From: an uncultured cyanobacterium
GTDB taxonomy: Bacteria > Cyanobacteriota > Cyanobacteriia > Cyanobacteriales > Microcystaceae
Assembly: GCA_903887375.1 (NCBI GenBank)
Contig: CAISPN010000003.1
Location: forward strand, 1-63,577
Direction: 5' to 3'
Length of the DNA: 63,577 bases
Below the pieces are notes generated by a model. The model was not told the DNA's origin and did no database searches. It saw nothing but the letters and a program-made list of their open reading frames with translations. Below, one piece after another: positions 27,727 through 37,185 of this stretch. Position numbers and translations under genes: made by a program. The stretch's first letter is position 1. Each line of letters opens with the position of its first letter.

Positions 27727-29331
27727 ATGAACAGACTCAAAACAAACAAGCCTAGTTGGTTTGTCCGCAGCGATCTTGACGGTTTTTTTGGACTGGCATT
27801 GGATAATCTAATACAGATTTTAGTGATTGTCAGTCTAACTCAAGGGGTTCTACAATTTCCCTCTGAGATCGTTTACGGACGAGTCCTACCTGGTGCTGCT
27901 TTGAGTCTGATGCTTGGCAATTTTTACTACAGTTGGCAGGCTTATTGTCTAGCTCAACAAGAAGGCAGAGATGATCTAACTGCCCTGCCGTATGGCATAA
28001 GCACAGTGACCATCTTTGCCTATATCTTTTTGGTGATGTTGCCAGTGCGCCTAGATGCCCTATCTAAAGGAGTATCTAGCGAACAAGCCGCAGAGCTTGC
28101 TTGGCAAGCAGGAATAGTAGCTAGTTTAGGCTCTGGTTTTTTAGGATTGATTGGCTCTTGGTTTGCCAATCACCTCAGACAATTCACCCCAAGAGCTGCT
28201 CTTTTGTCTACCTTGGCAGGGATAGCCTTGACTTTTGTGACAATGGGCTTTGTGCTTCGTACCTACGCTCATCCCTTGGTTGGGATTGTACCTTTTGGCG
28301 TAATTTTGCTCACTTATTTTGGTGGCTTTAAATTCACCCTACCTGGGACTAGAATAATTATCCCTGGAGGTTTTGTAGCAGTCATCTTGGGTGTTATTTT
28401 AGCTTGGACTACTGGGTTAGCTCATTGGGATAGTAAACAATTTCAACAGGCAATTGAACCAGTAGGTTTTCACATGCCTACTCTCTCAATAACTCAGATC
28501 TGGTCAAGTGGGGAAATATTTTGGAATTATCTGAGTATTATTCTGCCGATGACACTGTTTAATCTAGTCGGCAGTTTGCAAAATCTCGAAAGTGCCGATG
28601 CGGCAGGAGACAATTATCCTACGGTTTCCTCCCTGGCAGTAGATGGAATCGGTAGCATCGTAGCTGGACTGTTTGGTTCTTGTTTTCCGACCACTCTCTA
28701 TATAGGACATCCAGGCTGGAAAGCTATGGGAGCAAGAGTTGGCTATTCTTGGCTCACTGGTCTAGTCATGGGTGTGCTCTGTTTGACTGGAGCAGTTGGA
28801 ATTTTAAACTACCTGATCCCTATCGATTGTGGTATGTCAATAGTACTTTGGATTGGAATTGTCATAGTGAGCCAGAGTTTTACAGCAACCAAAAGTGAAC
28901 ATGCTCCTGCTGTAGTAGTAGGAATGTTGCCAGGCATCGCTGCCTGGGGCGCCCTGATTATCAAAAATGCTCTTCATGTAGCAGGTTTAGGAACCCCAGA
29001 GCGTCCGTTTAGTCCAAATCTAATAGCACCTTTTGAAAAATTAGATACTTACATTGAGGGCGCCTTTGCTCTAGAGCAGGGAGTTATTTTTTCGGCAATG
29101 ATTCTTGCTGCGATGACTGTCTACATCATTGAGCAAAAATTTAGCATAGCTGCCATCTGGGCTTTGGTAGCTGCTATTTTATCTTGGATAGGTCTATTGC
29201 ATAGTTATCAATGGACTAGCGCTGATACTGTCATTCATTTAGGCTGGGGCTCTGGCGCTCAATGGGCTATTGGCTATAGTCTTTTAGCCTTGCTTTTACT
29301 CTATGCCCAGTGGCAATCCAAAGCAAATTAG
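27727..29331 (+). CDS. NCS2-like permease (xanthine/uracil/AzgA-type)
   Basis: A 534-residue polytopic membrane protein. The segment GRDDLTALPYGISTVTIFAYIFLVMLPV, then FTPRAALLSTLAGIALTFV, and FNLVGSLQNLESADAAGDNYPT resemble the purine-guanine-hypoxanthine (AzgA) branch of the nucleobase-cation symporter-2 family. Twelve or more hydrophobic segments are evident. The substrate cannot be inferred, and some cyanobacterial members are simply called permeases. It begins two bases after glgC and ends 298 bases before the RRM gene. Why it is paired with glycogen synthesis is unclear. Confidence 0.75.
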   Translation: MNRLKTNKPSWFVRSDLDGFFGLALDNLIQILVIVSLTQGVLQFPSEIVYGRVLPGAALSLMLGNFYYSWQAYCLAQQEGRDDLTALPYGISTVTIFAYIFLVMLPVRLDALSKGVSSEQAAELAWQAGIVASLGSGFLGLIGSWFANHLRQFTPRAALLSTLAGIALTFVTMGFVLRTYAHPLVGIVPFGVILLTYFGGFKFTLPGTRIIIPGGFVAVILGVILAWTTGLAHWDSKQFQQAIEPVGFHMPTLSITQIWSSGEIFWNYLSIILPMTLFNLVGSLQNLESADAAGDNYPTVSSLAVDGIGSIVAGLFGSCFPTTLYIGHPGWKAMGARVGYSWLTGLVMGVLCLTGAVGILNYLIPIDCGMSIVLWIGIVIVSQSFTATKSEHAPAVVVGMLPGIAAWGALIIKNALHVAGLGTPERPFSPNLIAPFEKLDTYIEGAFALEQGVIFSAMILAAMTVYIIEQKFSIAAIWALVAAILSWIGLLHSYQWTSADTVIHLGWGSGAQWAIGYSLLALLLLYAQWQSKAN

Positions 29332-29354
29332 GTCTAAACACTAGGAAAAAATAC

Positions 29355-29383
29355 TTGACTCTCAAGCACAAAAGTCCGACAAT
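29355..29383 (+). promoter_or_regulatory. Possible promoter of the RNA-binding protein gene
   Basis: TTGACT (29355-29360) and GACAAT (29378-29383) are 17 bases apart. If used, the transcript would have a leader of roughly 240 bases before the ATG at 29630. A second candidate pair, TTGCAA and TATAGA with 16 bases between, lies near 29423-29450. Neither is certain. Confidence 0.35.
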
Positions 29384-29529
29384 TATAGATGGTAGATTAG
29401 CAGCAGTCTACATTTGGGCTTGCAAAGACCAAAAGTTTTAGTATAGACCGTAGTAAAACGGAAAAGAATGATAAAAAGCGAAAACAAACAATTGGCCAAA
29501 CTTATAATGATTGGTCATTGTGATTTTGA

Positions 29530-29555
29530 GCCCGGAGATCTTATGATTTTCGGGC
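29530..29555 (+). promoter_or_regulatory. Leader hairpin in the 5' region of the RRM gene
   Basis: GCCCGGAGATC (29530-29540) and GATTTTCGGGC (29545-29555) form an 11-bp stem with two G-U pairs and a TTAT loop. It is not followed by a T run, so it is unlikely to be a simple terminator. It lies 74 bases upstream of the ATG. Long structured leaders are typical of cold-regulated rbp genes. The rest of 29332-29629 holds a weaker GGCCAA...TTGGTC stem (29493-29515) and no gene. Confidence 0.6.
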
Positions 29556-29629
29556 CTTAGCTACGTTCAAATCTATAACAACCCAAATTTAAATTTTGAT
29601 TCACTGAATAATATAGGAGTCTTTCTTTT

Positions 29630-30166
29630 ATGTCTGTCCGTCTATATGTGGGTAACTTACCAAAAGAATCTGTTGAGCGTCAATCATTACAGGATCTCTT
29701 TGTTGATTTGGCTGAGGTGATCACCATCAAAATCATTAAAGATCGCAAGACCAACAAATGCAGAGGTTTTGCCTTTGTTACAGTACCTACAGATGAAATT
29801 GCCGATCAATTTATTGAAAAATATAATGGTCTGGAATTTATCGATGGCACCTTAAAAATTGAAAAAGCACTACCAAGAGTTAAAGGTAAGGGCAAAGAAG
29901 AAGAAGAAGGTCTTGTTACTGAAGAGCTTGAAAATACTGAGCAAACTGAAGATTCAGCTAAAGCAGAAGTCACCAAGCCTAGCCCAGCTACTGGAGAGCG
30001 TAAAAAAAGCAATAAAAAACAACGTCCACCAAGAGGCCAGCAAAAACAAAGCGAAGGCGCCAAGTCCTACAGTTCTGATGATGGCAGTATCCAACCAGAT
30101 CCCCGTTGGGCTTCTGAACTAGCTAAACTCAAAGACATGCTCTCTACTCAAACTGCAAATACCTAA
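29630..30166 (+). CDS. rbp: RRM-type RNA-binding protein
   Basis: This 178-residue protein has one N-terminal RNA recognition motif (residues 1-80): RNP2 LYVGNL and RNP1 KCRGFAFVTV are both intact. The C-terminal half is charged and probably disordered (KGKGKEEEEG, then GERKKSNKKQRPPRGQQ), unlike the Gly-rich tails of the classic cold-induced Rbp proteins, so this is the other cyanobacterial Rbp type. It binds RNA and likely affects stability or localisation of mRNA. The preceding 298-base region is a long leader with a hairpin. rpiA follows 30 bases later. Confidence 0.88.
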   Translation: MSVRLYVGNLPKESVERQSLQDLFVDLAEVITIKIIKDRKTNKCRGFAFVTVPTDEIADQFIEKYNGLEFIDGTLKIEKALPRVKGKGKEEEEGLVTEELENTEQTEDSAKAEVTKPSPATGERKKSNKKQRPPRGQQKQSEGAKSYSSDDGSIQPDPRWASELAKLKDMLSTQTANT

Positions 30167-30196
30167 TCATTGTTTTTATTTAAGGGAGATGCATAG

Positions 30197-30898
30197 ATGA
30201 GTGATGTAGTTCAGTTAATGAAGCAGGAAGTCGGCAAGGCTGCTGCTCTCAAGGTTCAGTCAAACTCAGTTGTGGGCTTGGGTACAGGTTCAACCACTGC
30301 CTTTGCCATAGAGTATATAGGTAAAAGATTAGCTGCCGGTGAAATTACTAATATAGTTGGTGTTCCGACCTCTTTCCAGGCAGAAGTACTTGCCAAAAAA
30401 TATGGCATACCTCTAACTACCTTAGATGCGGTAGATCATATCGATTTAGCTATTGATGGGGCAGATGAAGTAGATCCCCAGAAAAACTTAATCAAAGGTG
30501 GCGGGGCTGCTCATACCAGAGAAAAAGTCGTTGACTCTTTAGCAAAAGTATTCATCGTGGTAGTCGATGGCAATAAACTAGTTGATAAATTGGGTTCTAC
30601 CTTTTTATTACCTGTAGAGGTGATCCCTATGGCAGTTGCACCAGTGATGAGACAATTGGCCGCCCTTGGTGGCAAACCAGAGCTGCGTATGGGTATTAAA
30701 AAAGCTGGACCTGTAGTCACAGATCAAGGAAACCTTGTAATTGATGTCAAATTTGACTCAATCGATCAACCTGCTGAATTGGAAAAGACCATCAACAATA
30801 TTCCCGGTGTTCTTGAAAATGGACTTTTTGTGGGAGTGACAGATCTTGTCTTAGTTGGAGAAATAAAAGATGGAGCTCCAGTAGTTAGAGAATTCTAA
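30197..30898 (+). CDS. rpiA: Ribose-5-phosphate isomerase A
   Basis: A 233-residue enzyme interconverting ribose-5-phosphate and ribulose-5-phosphate for the Calvin and pentose phosphate cycles. The motifs [45 protein letters not shown] (catalytic Asp, Glu, Lys) and the C-terminal [14 protein letters not shown] are as expected. A good ribosome binding site (AAGGGAG) precedes ATG 30197, and a clear terminator follows. Confidence 0.97.
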   Translation: MSDVVQLMKQEVGKAAALKVQSNSVVGLGTGSTTAFAIEYIGKRLAAGEITNIVGVPTSFQAEVLAKKYGIPLTTLDAVDHIDLAIDGADEVDPQKNLIKGGGAAHTREKVVDSLAKVFIVVVDGNKLVDKLGSTFLLPVEVIPMAVAPVMRQLAALGGKPELRMGIKKAGPVVTDQGNLVIDVKFDSIDQPAELEKTINNIPGVLENGLFVGVTDLVLVGEIKDGAPVVREF

Positions 30899-30907
30899 GA
30901 TACACCA

Positions 30908-30932
30908 CCCCTCACAATCTTTGAGGGGTTTA
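30908..30932 (+). terminator. Rho-independent terminator after rpiA
   Basis: CCCCTCA (30908-30914), a 7-base loop and TGAGGGG (30922-30928) form a perfect 7-bp GC-rich stem followed by TTTAAGTTTT. It lies 10 bases after the rpiA stop and also faces the 3' end of the convergent NagX-like gene. Confidence 0.8.
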
Positions 30933-32351
30933 AGTTTTCCAGAAAAATTGCCAACGAGTCCAAAGACTAGTCCAAAGAGCCACAATCAAGGTATAAATTA
31001 TGCCCTTAAATAAACCAGCTAAAGCGTTGCCATGAATCCATTGAGCAATGGGCTCTTCCCAATGATTTAATGAGAGAATTGGCCATAAAAGATTGCCAAA
31101 GCTGACATAGGCTAACATAGGATTTTTACCATTGCTGATCAATATAGATAAATAGGAACCTAAATTGAGTAGATTGATGGCAACTAAAAAAATCATCAAT
31201 AGAAAAATAGCCAAAGCCATAGTCACAAAATAATAACTAAAGGTAGCTGAATCTTTTTTGATACCACCTTGAAGTGGCTCAAAGGACAATCCTACTATGA
31301 GACAATAGATAGCCCAACCATAGAGACGATTTAGTAATATCTCTGTTGAATTGCCTGGATCTTTGAGCAAGAAAAAACAAGGCACTATCAGTAATAGGAT
31401 TAATATACTCATCAGCCCAAATTGCCTAGTATAGAGACCGTATAAAACAGAAAGTATTAAAGATAGCAAAGATGCAATTAAGATTATCAAATTAGATCTT
31501 TTCCATTTAGCTTTTGATTGGCTATTATTTTGAGAAAGCCAGTCTCCTACAATTGTTGCTGGAAGTGCAATAAATAAATATTTTAAATAGTCAAAATTAA
31601 ATAGCCAAGGCAGTGGCAAATCTCTTAAAAATCCTGTATTCCATCCTCCATCATTAAAAGAAATAATCAAAGCAGATAGAGGAAGTAAAATCAACAGACG
31701 AATCTCTGGATTTTTTCTAGTAAATAGCCAAATTAAAGAAGTAAAAAATACAAGATTAGCTAAGACTAAAAGGATAATATCACTGCGGTAGAGAGAAAAA
31801 GCAGGATATTTATGATCTTCTAAAAACTTAAGCCTGCTCAGTAGAAAAATACCACCACTCCAGCCCAAAATATTTACTAAATATTGCAACTTTTTTGAAA
31901 AATACTTAGGTAGTTGTACATACATTAAAAAAAGAAGGACATAGCCCAACAGTGCTACTCGCCATGTGTAATCTCCTGGCTGTGGATTAATTACTAAAGG
32001 ACGAAAATGCTGAGTGATAATAGCAAAAGAGAGCAGCAAAAAACTTCTTTTACTAATTTCTCCAACTATTTTGAATAAACTTTGGTTTTTTGCCAAACGA
32101 CGAGAAAGAGCAAGAGGAATGGCGCAGCCCAGGGCAAAAATAAAGCAGGGAAAGACCAGATCAACCCAAGAGATACCGGCTAGATTGGGATTAAAATGAT
32201 AAGTTGGAGGCGGTTCTTGAGCATGGTACATCCAGCCAGGTAAACTACCATCAAAAGGAATAGTACCTGAAAAAATCATTCCTAATATTGCGATTCCTCT
32301 TAGGGCATCTAGAGCTTCGATGCGGTTTATCTTATTTTCTTGGGCGATCAA
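30930..32351 (-). CDS. NagX/DUF5009-like acyltransferase membrane protein
   Basis: A 473-residue protein with about ten hydrophobic segments. The N-terminal motif RIEALDALRGIAILGMIFSG, then the WVDLVFPCFIFALGCAIPLAL pattern match the heparan-alpha-glucosaminide N-acetyltransferase-like (DUF5009) family, whose bacterial members are called NagX. They probably move acyl groups across the membrane to a sugar. It shares a 4-base overlap (32348-32351) with the polysaccharide deacetylase gene upstream, which supports a common role in envelope polysaccharide modification. Confidence 0.75.
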   Translation of the reverse strand: MIAQENKINRIEALDALRGIAILGMIFSGTIPFDGSLPGWMYHAQEPPPTYHFNPNLAGISWVDLVFPCFIFALGCAIPLALSRRLAKNQSLFKIVGEISKRSFLLLSFAIITQHFRPLVINPQPGDYTWRVALLGYVLLFLMYVQLPKYFSKKLQYLVNILGWSGGIFLLSRLKFLEDHKYPAFSLYRSDIILLVLANLVFFTSLIWLFTRKNPEIRLLILLPLSALIISFNDGGWNTGFLRDLPLPWLFNFDYLKYLFIALPATIVGDWLSQNNSQSKAKWKRSNLIILIASLLSLILSVLYGLYTRQFGLMSILILLLIVPCFFLLKDPGNSTEILLNRLYGWAIYCLIVGLSFEPLQGGIKKDSATFSYYFVTMALAIFLLMIFLVAINLLNLGSYLSILISNGKNPMLAYVSFGNLLWPILSLNHWEEPIAQWIHGNALAGLFKGIIYTLIVALWTSLWTRWQFFWKT

Positions 32352-33193
32352 AACCAGCTACCTCTAGCTTGAGCCTGTAATTTATGTAGAGAAGTTTCAC
32401 GATTGACAGTAAAGCGAGAAAGACGATATTTATCCTTATCATGCAGAGGATGTAGAGCGTGGCTATTGTAAAGATAGCTAGATTGGTAATATTTAGCAGT
32501 CAGTTTGGCAACTTCATCATTGGTCGCACCAAAAGGATAGGCAAAATGATTAGCTACCTCTTTACCATTATCAAGATCTCCCACACAGGCTTTGAGATCT
32601 TTTTGGGCACGAGAAAGCTCACTTTGCGCTCTCAACAGAGAGATTTGGGTTAAATTCTCGTGGTTTTGTCCATGTGATTGAAGGTCATAATAGCCTTGGC
32701 TGTAGCCTTGGCGAAGATCTTCGCAAGTAGCATGATTATAGTTACCTTCTTTGCCCATAAAACCAGGATTAATGAAGAAGACTATTTTAATCTTCTTGCC
32801 GTAGCGTTGTTCTATTTCAGGTAATATTTCCATCAGATTGTTATGAGCACTCTTATAGCCATCATCAAAACTCAACATAATTGGTCTGTCTTGATAGTGT
32901 TCTGGTGGAATAGCTTTGCGCTGGGGGCTCAAAAAATAATCATAAAGCTCTTGACTAGATAAAAACCAATACTTTCTTTGGGCTAAATCCTCAAGAAATA
33001 GTTTGAGTTGCTCTTTGGAATAATCAAAGTTTCTGATATTGGCAGAAGGAGTATTTTGATCATAAACTCCATGAAAACCAAATACAGGTACTTCTAAGCT
33101 AAAGGTCTTAAAGATAAACCAGAAAAACAGCAATCCTACAAAAAAATCTATAACTAGCTTGAGACGAGGTGAGATTGAGAATAAATTAAACAT
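32348..33193 (-). CDS. Membrane-anchored polysaccharide deacetylase
   Basis: A 281-residue protein with an N-terminal hydrophobic anchor (residues 10-28, LKLVIDFFVGLLFFWFIF) and a NodB-like carbohydrate esterase family 4 domain. Motif 1, with its metal and catalytic acids, is MLSFDDGYKSAHNNL. Motif 2 appears as SHGQNHENL. NHFAYPFGATNDEV is a later conserved loop. It removes acetyl groups from N-acetylated sugars in the periplasm or on exopolysaccharide. It overlaps the NagX-like gene by 4 bases and lies 11 bases after the phosphatase gene. Confidence 0.87.
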   Translation of the reverse strand: MFNLFSISPRLKLVIDFFVGLLFFWFIFKTFSLEVPVFGFHGVYDQNTPSANIRNFDYSKEQLKLFLEDLAQRKYWFLSSQELYDYFLSPQRKAIPPEHYQDRPIMLSFDDGYKSAHNNLMEILPEIEQRYGKKIKIVFFINPGFMGKEGNYNHATCEDLRQGYSQGYYDLQSHGQNHENLTQISLLRAQSELSRAQKDLKACVGDLDNGKEVANHFAYPFGATNDEVAKLTAKYYQSSYLYNSHALHPLHDKDKYRLSRFTVNRETSLHKLQAQARGSWF

Positions 33194-33204
33194 TGCTCTT
33201 GAAT

Positions 33205-33939
33205 TTATTTCAGAGAAGGCGCTCTGTTGTTGTTAGGGTAAACTACTAGTATTTGCATCAAAGGACATGTTCTTTTCTGCTTGGTTTGAGCATGAACTTG
33301 ATAGACCATATTTTGCTCAGTATCTAGAGCTGTAAGCCAACCACTTCGAGGATGATAGACCCCAGTCTCTATTGCTATCCAACCCATCCCACCTACAATC
33401 TGACCAGATCTGACCTTGGGAAAGGTAAAGGTAATTGTATGTCCAGTGACAATGAGCTTATCTGGAAAATAAGGTTCAGATATATTATGAAATGCTTCCC
33501 TAATCCAACAGCACTCCTTCTCAGTCTGTTGTTCAAGCCTTAAATTAGGATCAAGACCTGCATGAACTAGGAAAATATCCCCTAAATCAAGGTAAATAGG
33601 CAAGCTGCCCATCCACTCTAGATGTTCTGGGGGTATCTTGTCATTGTAGCTCATCATAGTAGTATAACCACCAGCATACATCCAGTTCTGAAAGAGATCG
33701 GGAATTATCCTACCGCTGCCGATGGCATCAAGCAACATTTGTTCGTGGTTTCCCCTTAGACATTGATAGTTGTTTTCTATGACCAAACGAACTACTTGCG
33801 CACTATGAGGACCCCTATCTATCAAATCTCCGAGAAAATAGACCTCATCTCCTTCAACAGGGCTAATAAAATCTAATAAATAAGACAGGGCTTCATAATG
33901 TCCATGTACATCGCCAATGACAATTTTTCGTTTAGGCAT
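33205..33939 (-). CDS. Metallophosphoesterase (PPP-type serine/threonine phosphatase-like)
   Basis: A 244-residue phosphoesterase with the full PPP signature: GDVHGHY, GDLIDRGPHS, RGNHEQM, plus later VTGHT and IFLVHAG. These residues bind two metals. Members of this size include bacterial PrpA/PrpB protein phosphatases and diadenosine tetraphosphatases. Substrate cannot be assigned. It starts 25 bases after mutL ends, in the same transcription direction, and precedes the deacetylase gene by 11 bases. Confidence 0.88.
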   Translation of the reverse strand: MPKRKIVIGDVHGHYEALSYLLDFISPVEGDEVYFLGDLIDRGPHSAQVVRLVIENNYQCLRGNHEQMLLDAIGSGRIIPDLFQNWMYAGGYTTMMSYNDKIPPEHLEWMGSLPIYLDLGDIFLVHAGLDPNLRLEQQTEKECCWIREAFHNISEPYFPDKLIVTGHTITFTFPKVRSGQIVGGMGWIAIETGVYHPRSGWLTALDTEQNMVYQVHAQTKQKRTCPLMQILVVYPNNNRAPSLK

Positions 33940-33964
33940 AGTTTAAATATAAGTATTGTTTTTT

Positions 33965-35599
33965 TTACTTCTTTTTGATTAGCCAATTGCGCTGAAAAAA
34001 ACGACTCAAACTAGATCCTTCCAATGGTAAGTAAGTGGGTCTTCCATGTGGACAGGTTCGGGGGTTTTGAGTTAACATCCACTGTTGCAAGAGCGTCTGC
34101 ATTTGCTCTAGAGAAAGTGCCGTTCCATTGCGTATTGCGCTGCGACAAGCTACCGCCACCTGGGCAGCATCTAAATCTCCTCCTAAACTCAATTCTAATA
34201 AAGATTTATGCAAGTCTTGCTTTAAAATCTGGGGTATAGTCCGCACAGCCCAAAGAGCCTGGCCAAATTGCTCGATCATTAGACCGATGTTTTGCAATTG
34301 TTTGACTTGTCCTAGAGTGAGATCTTTTAAAATAATTGGCTGATCTAGTTCTTGAAGTTGCCAATTTTCTTTGATTTGTTCATAGAGCACCCTCTCATGA
34401 GCAACATGCTGCTCAACTAACCAAATTCCATCTGCATGTTCAGCAACAATATAGGTGTTATGTACCTGGGCTACTGCTTTCAACTTGATAGTAGTTTGAC
34501 TAGATGGAGAATCTAATTGGTAATTACCTGAATTTTCAGCTAGTTTAATCATCTGTCTTACTGGAACGGGATCTATTAGATCTTTTTGAGTAAGACAGAG
34601 GGCTTTTTTTAAGCTATCATTCAGACAATTTTGCCAGAATTCAATACCATTAAGATATATTTGTCCTTTGGCAGGATGGCGATTCCAATCAATTTCGCCA
34701 AAGGGAATCTGACAATGAACAAAACAAAGTGGAAAACGATCTTTAGGCAAGGTTCGGCTAAAAAAGTCCATGATAACCTCTTGCAAAGCAGGGATATCGA
34801 CTATGCGACCATTGATTGCCACTTTTATCCAATCTGCCTTAGACCGGTGGCAACGATCCGGCAAGCCAATAGTTAGGTCGATATTGCCCGTAAGATTATC
34901 AGGCGTGACTATATTTTGGCTAAATTGTTGTAAATCTCCTGGTTTAATTGATTTAATGATCTGAGTGATGATACCGCTAGAGTGATTAGCACAGCTAAGA
35001 TTGAACCAAATTTTTTGATCTTGCCAAAATTGCCAAGTGACATGGGGATGAGTTAAAGCAAGATTACAAGTAATATCGTTAATTGCTTTTAACTGTTGTT
35101 TTATATTGGACAAGAGAGCTTTTTGACGCAGGGGATATCTGGCAAAAATGTTCTTGACAGTAATTTGAGTGCCAGGTGCCATAGCCACAACTTCCTGGGC
35201 TGCGAGTTCTCCTTGGTGATCATATTTGACTTTTAAACCAGTACCATCTCTAAGGCGGCTACTGATTTCCAGTTCTGCTATTTGAGCCAGGCTTTGGAGA
35301 GCTTCTCCGCGAAAGCCTAAAGTTTTAATTTGCCATATATCTTGGGCTTGATGAATCTTACTGGTACTATGGGCTCTGGCACATTCAAGGAGATCTTCTG
35401 CGCTCATCCCCCGACCATTGTCAACCACCCTAAATTGCCAATTTAGGCAATCGAGATATATTGAGATTCTAGTAGCATCGGCATCTAGGGAATTTTCTAC
35501 TAATTCTCTGATAATGGCAGATGTAGAATCAATTACTTCTCCAGCTGCTATCAAAGAGATCACTTCACTAGGAAGTGTTAGAATTTTTGCTGCGCTCAT
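33965..35599 (-). CDS. mutL: DNA mismatch repair protein MutL
   Basis: This 544-residue protein has the GHKL ATPase N-terminus: IAAGEVIDSTSAIIRELVENSLDADATRI, the DNGRGM lid and TLGFRGEALQSLAQI. The transducer half includes VAINGRIVDIPAL and WNRHPAKGQIYL. A short C-terminal dimerisation domain (from AVAQVHNTYIVAEHADGIWLVEQHVAHERVLYE) ends with CRSAIRNGTALS and CPHGRPTYL. The DQHAAHER endonuclease-type signature is EQHVAHER here, and the ACR-type site is ACRSAIR. It lies 5 bases after purH in one transcript. Confidence 0.96.
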   Translation of the reverse strand: MSAAKILTLPSEVISLIAAGEVIDSTSAIIRELVENSLDADATRISIYLDCLNWQFRVVDNGRGMSAEDLLECARAHSTSKIHQAQDIWQIKTLGFRGEALQSLAQIAELEISSRLRDGTGLKVKYDHQGELAAQEVVAMAPGTQITVKNIFARYPLRQKALLSNIKQQLKAINDITCNLALTHPHVTWQFWQDQKIWFNLSCANHSSGIITQIIKSIKPGDLQQFSQNIVTPDNLTGNIDLTIGLPDRCHRSKADWIKVAINGRIVDIPALQEVIMDFFSRTLPKDRFPLCFVHCQIPFGEIDWNRHPAKGQIYLNGIEFWQNCLNDSLKKALCLTQKDLIDPVPVRQMIKLAENSGNYQLDSPSSQTTIKLKAVAQVHNTYIVAEHADGIWLVEQHVAHERVLYEQIKENWQLQELDQPIILKDLTLGQVKQLQNIGLMIEQFGQALWAVRTIPQILKQDLHKSLLELSLGGDLDAAQVAVACRSAIRNGTALSLEQMQTLLQQWMLTQNPRTCPHGRPTYLPLEGSSLSRFFQRNWLIKKK

Positions 35600-35604
35600 T
35601 AATT

Positions 35605-37128
35605 TTAGTGAAGGAAGTGACGCACGCCAGTAAAAAGCATGACTATGCCTAGTTCATTGGCGGCTTTGATTGATTCATTATCGCGCAGAGATCCTCCAGG
35701 TTGAACAATGGCTCTGATTCCTGCTTGGGCTGCTAAACGAACAGAATCATCAAAGGGAAAGAAACCATCACTAGCTAGTACTGCTCCTTGAGCCTTCTCT
35801 TTGGCTTGCTCTAGAGCTATAGATACAGAGCCGACTCTGTTCATTTGCCCAGCGCCAACTCCTATGGTAGTGAGCTCTTTAGTAATAACAATAGCGTTGG
35901 ATTTAACGTGTTTGGCGACTTTCCAAGCAAATAAGAGCTCTTGTAATTGTTCATCGCTTGGCTGATTTGTGGTGACAACTTGCCACTTATGAGGATCACT
36001 GACAATATCATCTACGCCTTGGAGTAAAAAACCACCAGCAATCATCTTGAGATTATCACTGCAGCCTGAAACTAAATCTTCTAATAGTAAAACTCGCAGA
36101 TTGTTTTTACTAGCTAAAATCTCTTTAGCCGCATCACTACAGTTGGGAGCCACAATACATTCCAGGAAAGTCTTACTAAAGGCTACAGCGGAGTCTTCAT
36201 CTATGGCTTGATTGAGAGCGACTATACCACCAAAAGCTGAGATGGGATCAGCATTAAAAGCCTTGAGATAGGCTTGAGATATGTTTTCACCTAGGGCAAC
36301 TCCACATGGATTAGTATGTTTTAAAATTGCTGCTGCAGGTTGATTACTGGGAAATTCTATAATCAAACGTCTAGCTGCTTCTAGATCTACTAAATTGTTA
36401 TAGCTTAACTCTTTGCCCTGAAGTTGTTTGGCCGCTGTCCAACCGGTAGGAATATTACCAGTGCGATACCAATTAGCTTGTTGATGTGGGTTTTCACCAT
36501 AGCGAAGCGTTTGAACCAATTGTCCAGAAACTTGCCAATTTTCGGTTGATTTTTCGGCAAAATAATTGGCAATTGCCCAATCATAGGCTTGAGTTTTCTT
36601 AAAAGTGGCAAGAGCCATAGCATGTCGAAATTCAACAGTTGGCTCACCGCGGCTGATTTGTTCTAGATATGGCTGATAGTAGATAGGATCACATAAAACA
36701 GTCAGATGTTCAAAGTTTTTAGCGCCAGCCCTCAACATTGCAGGCCCGCCTATATCAATTTGCTCAATAGCTTCAGATAGGCTAATGCCAGCTTTAGTAA
36801 TAGTTTGCTCAAAAGGGTAGAGATTAACTACAATTAGATCAAAAGCAGGGATATTTTGCTCTTGCATCTCTTTAATATCTTCAGGTCGATTTTTTCTTCC
36901 TAAAATACCGCCGTGGATACGCGGATGAAGAGTTTTAACCCGTCCACCTAAAATTTCTGGCGCTTTGGTGTATTCACTGACATAGGTAACTGGGATTGCT
37001 GATTCTTTTAAACTTTTGGCTGTTCCACCACTGCTAATAATTTCAAAACCAAAGTTCTCTACCAGTTGCCTGGCTAAGTCTAATATTCCAGTTTTATCAG
37101 AAACACTCAAAAGTGCTAGACGTGCCAT
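35605..37128 (-). CDS. purH: Bifunctional AICAR formyltransferase / IMP cyclohydrolase
   Basis: A 507-residue enzyme catalysing the last two steps of purine synthesis. The IMP cyclohydrolase N-terminus (ALLSVSDKTGILDLARQL, GGRVKTLHPRIHGGILG, DLIVVNLYPFEQT) is followed by the formyltransferase half with RYGENPHQQANWY, AILKHTNPCGVALG and the C-terminal SDGFFPFDDSVRLAAQAGIRAIVQPGGSLRDNE. Length and all motifs are normal. Followed 5 bases later by mutL. Confidence 0.97.
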   Translation of the reverse strand: MARLALLSVSDKTGILDLARQLVENFGFEIISSGGTAKSLKESAIPVTYVSEYTKAPEILGGRVKTLHPRIHGGILGRKNRPEDIKEMQEQNIPAFDLIVVNLYPFEQTITKAGISLSEAIEQIDIGGPAMLRAGAKNFEHLTVLCDPIYYQPYLEQISRGEPTVEFRHAMALATFKKTQAYDWAIANYFAEKSTENWQVSGQLVQTLRYGENPHQQANWYRTGNIPTGWTAAKQLQGKELSYNNLVDLEAARRLIIEFPSNQPAAAILKHTNPCGVALGENISQAYLKAFNADPISAFGGIVALNQAIDEDSAVAFSKTFLECIVAPNCSDAAKEILASKNNLRVLLLEDLVSGCSDNLKMIAGGFLLQGVDDIVSDPHKWQVVTTNQPSDEQLQELLFAWKVAKHVKSNAIVITKELTTIGVGAGQMNRVGSVSIALEQAKEKAQGAVLASDGFFPFDDSVRLAAQAGIRAIVQPGGSLRDNESIKAANELGIVMLFTGVRHFLH

Positions 37129-37185
37129 TAGCTTTTAGGCTCCTTGTTAAAAATTTTATTATTGACCTTTAAAAACATCTTACCC

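Noticed and set aside
29859-30122. Lys-rich overlapping ORF in the RRM gene
   Set aside because: Arises from the repetitive K/E codons of the RRM protein tail in a shifted frame.
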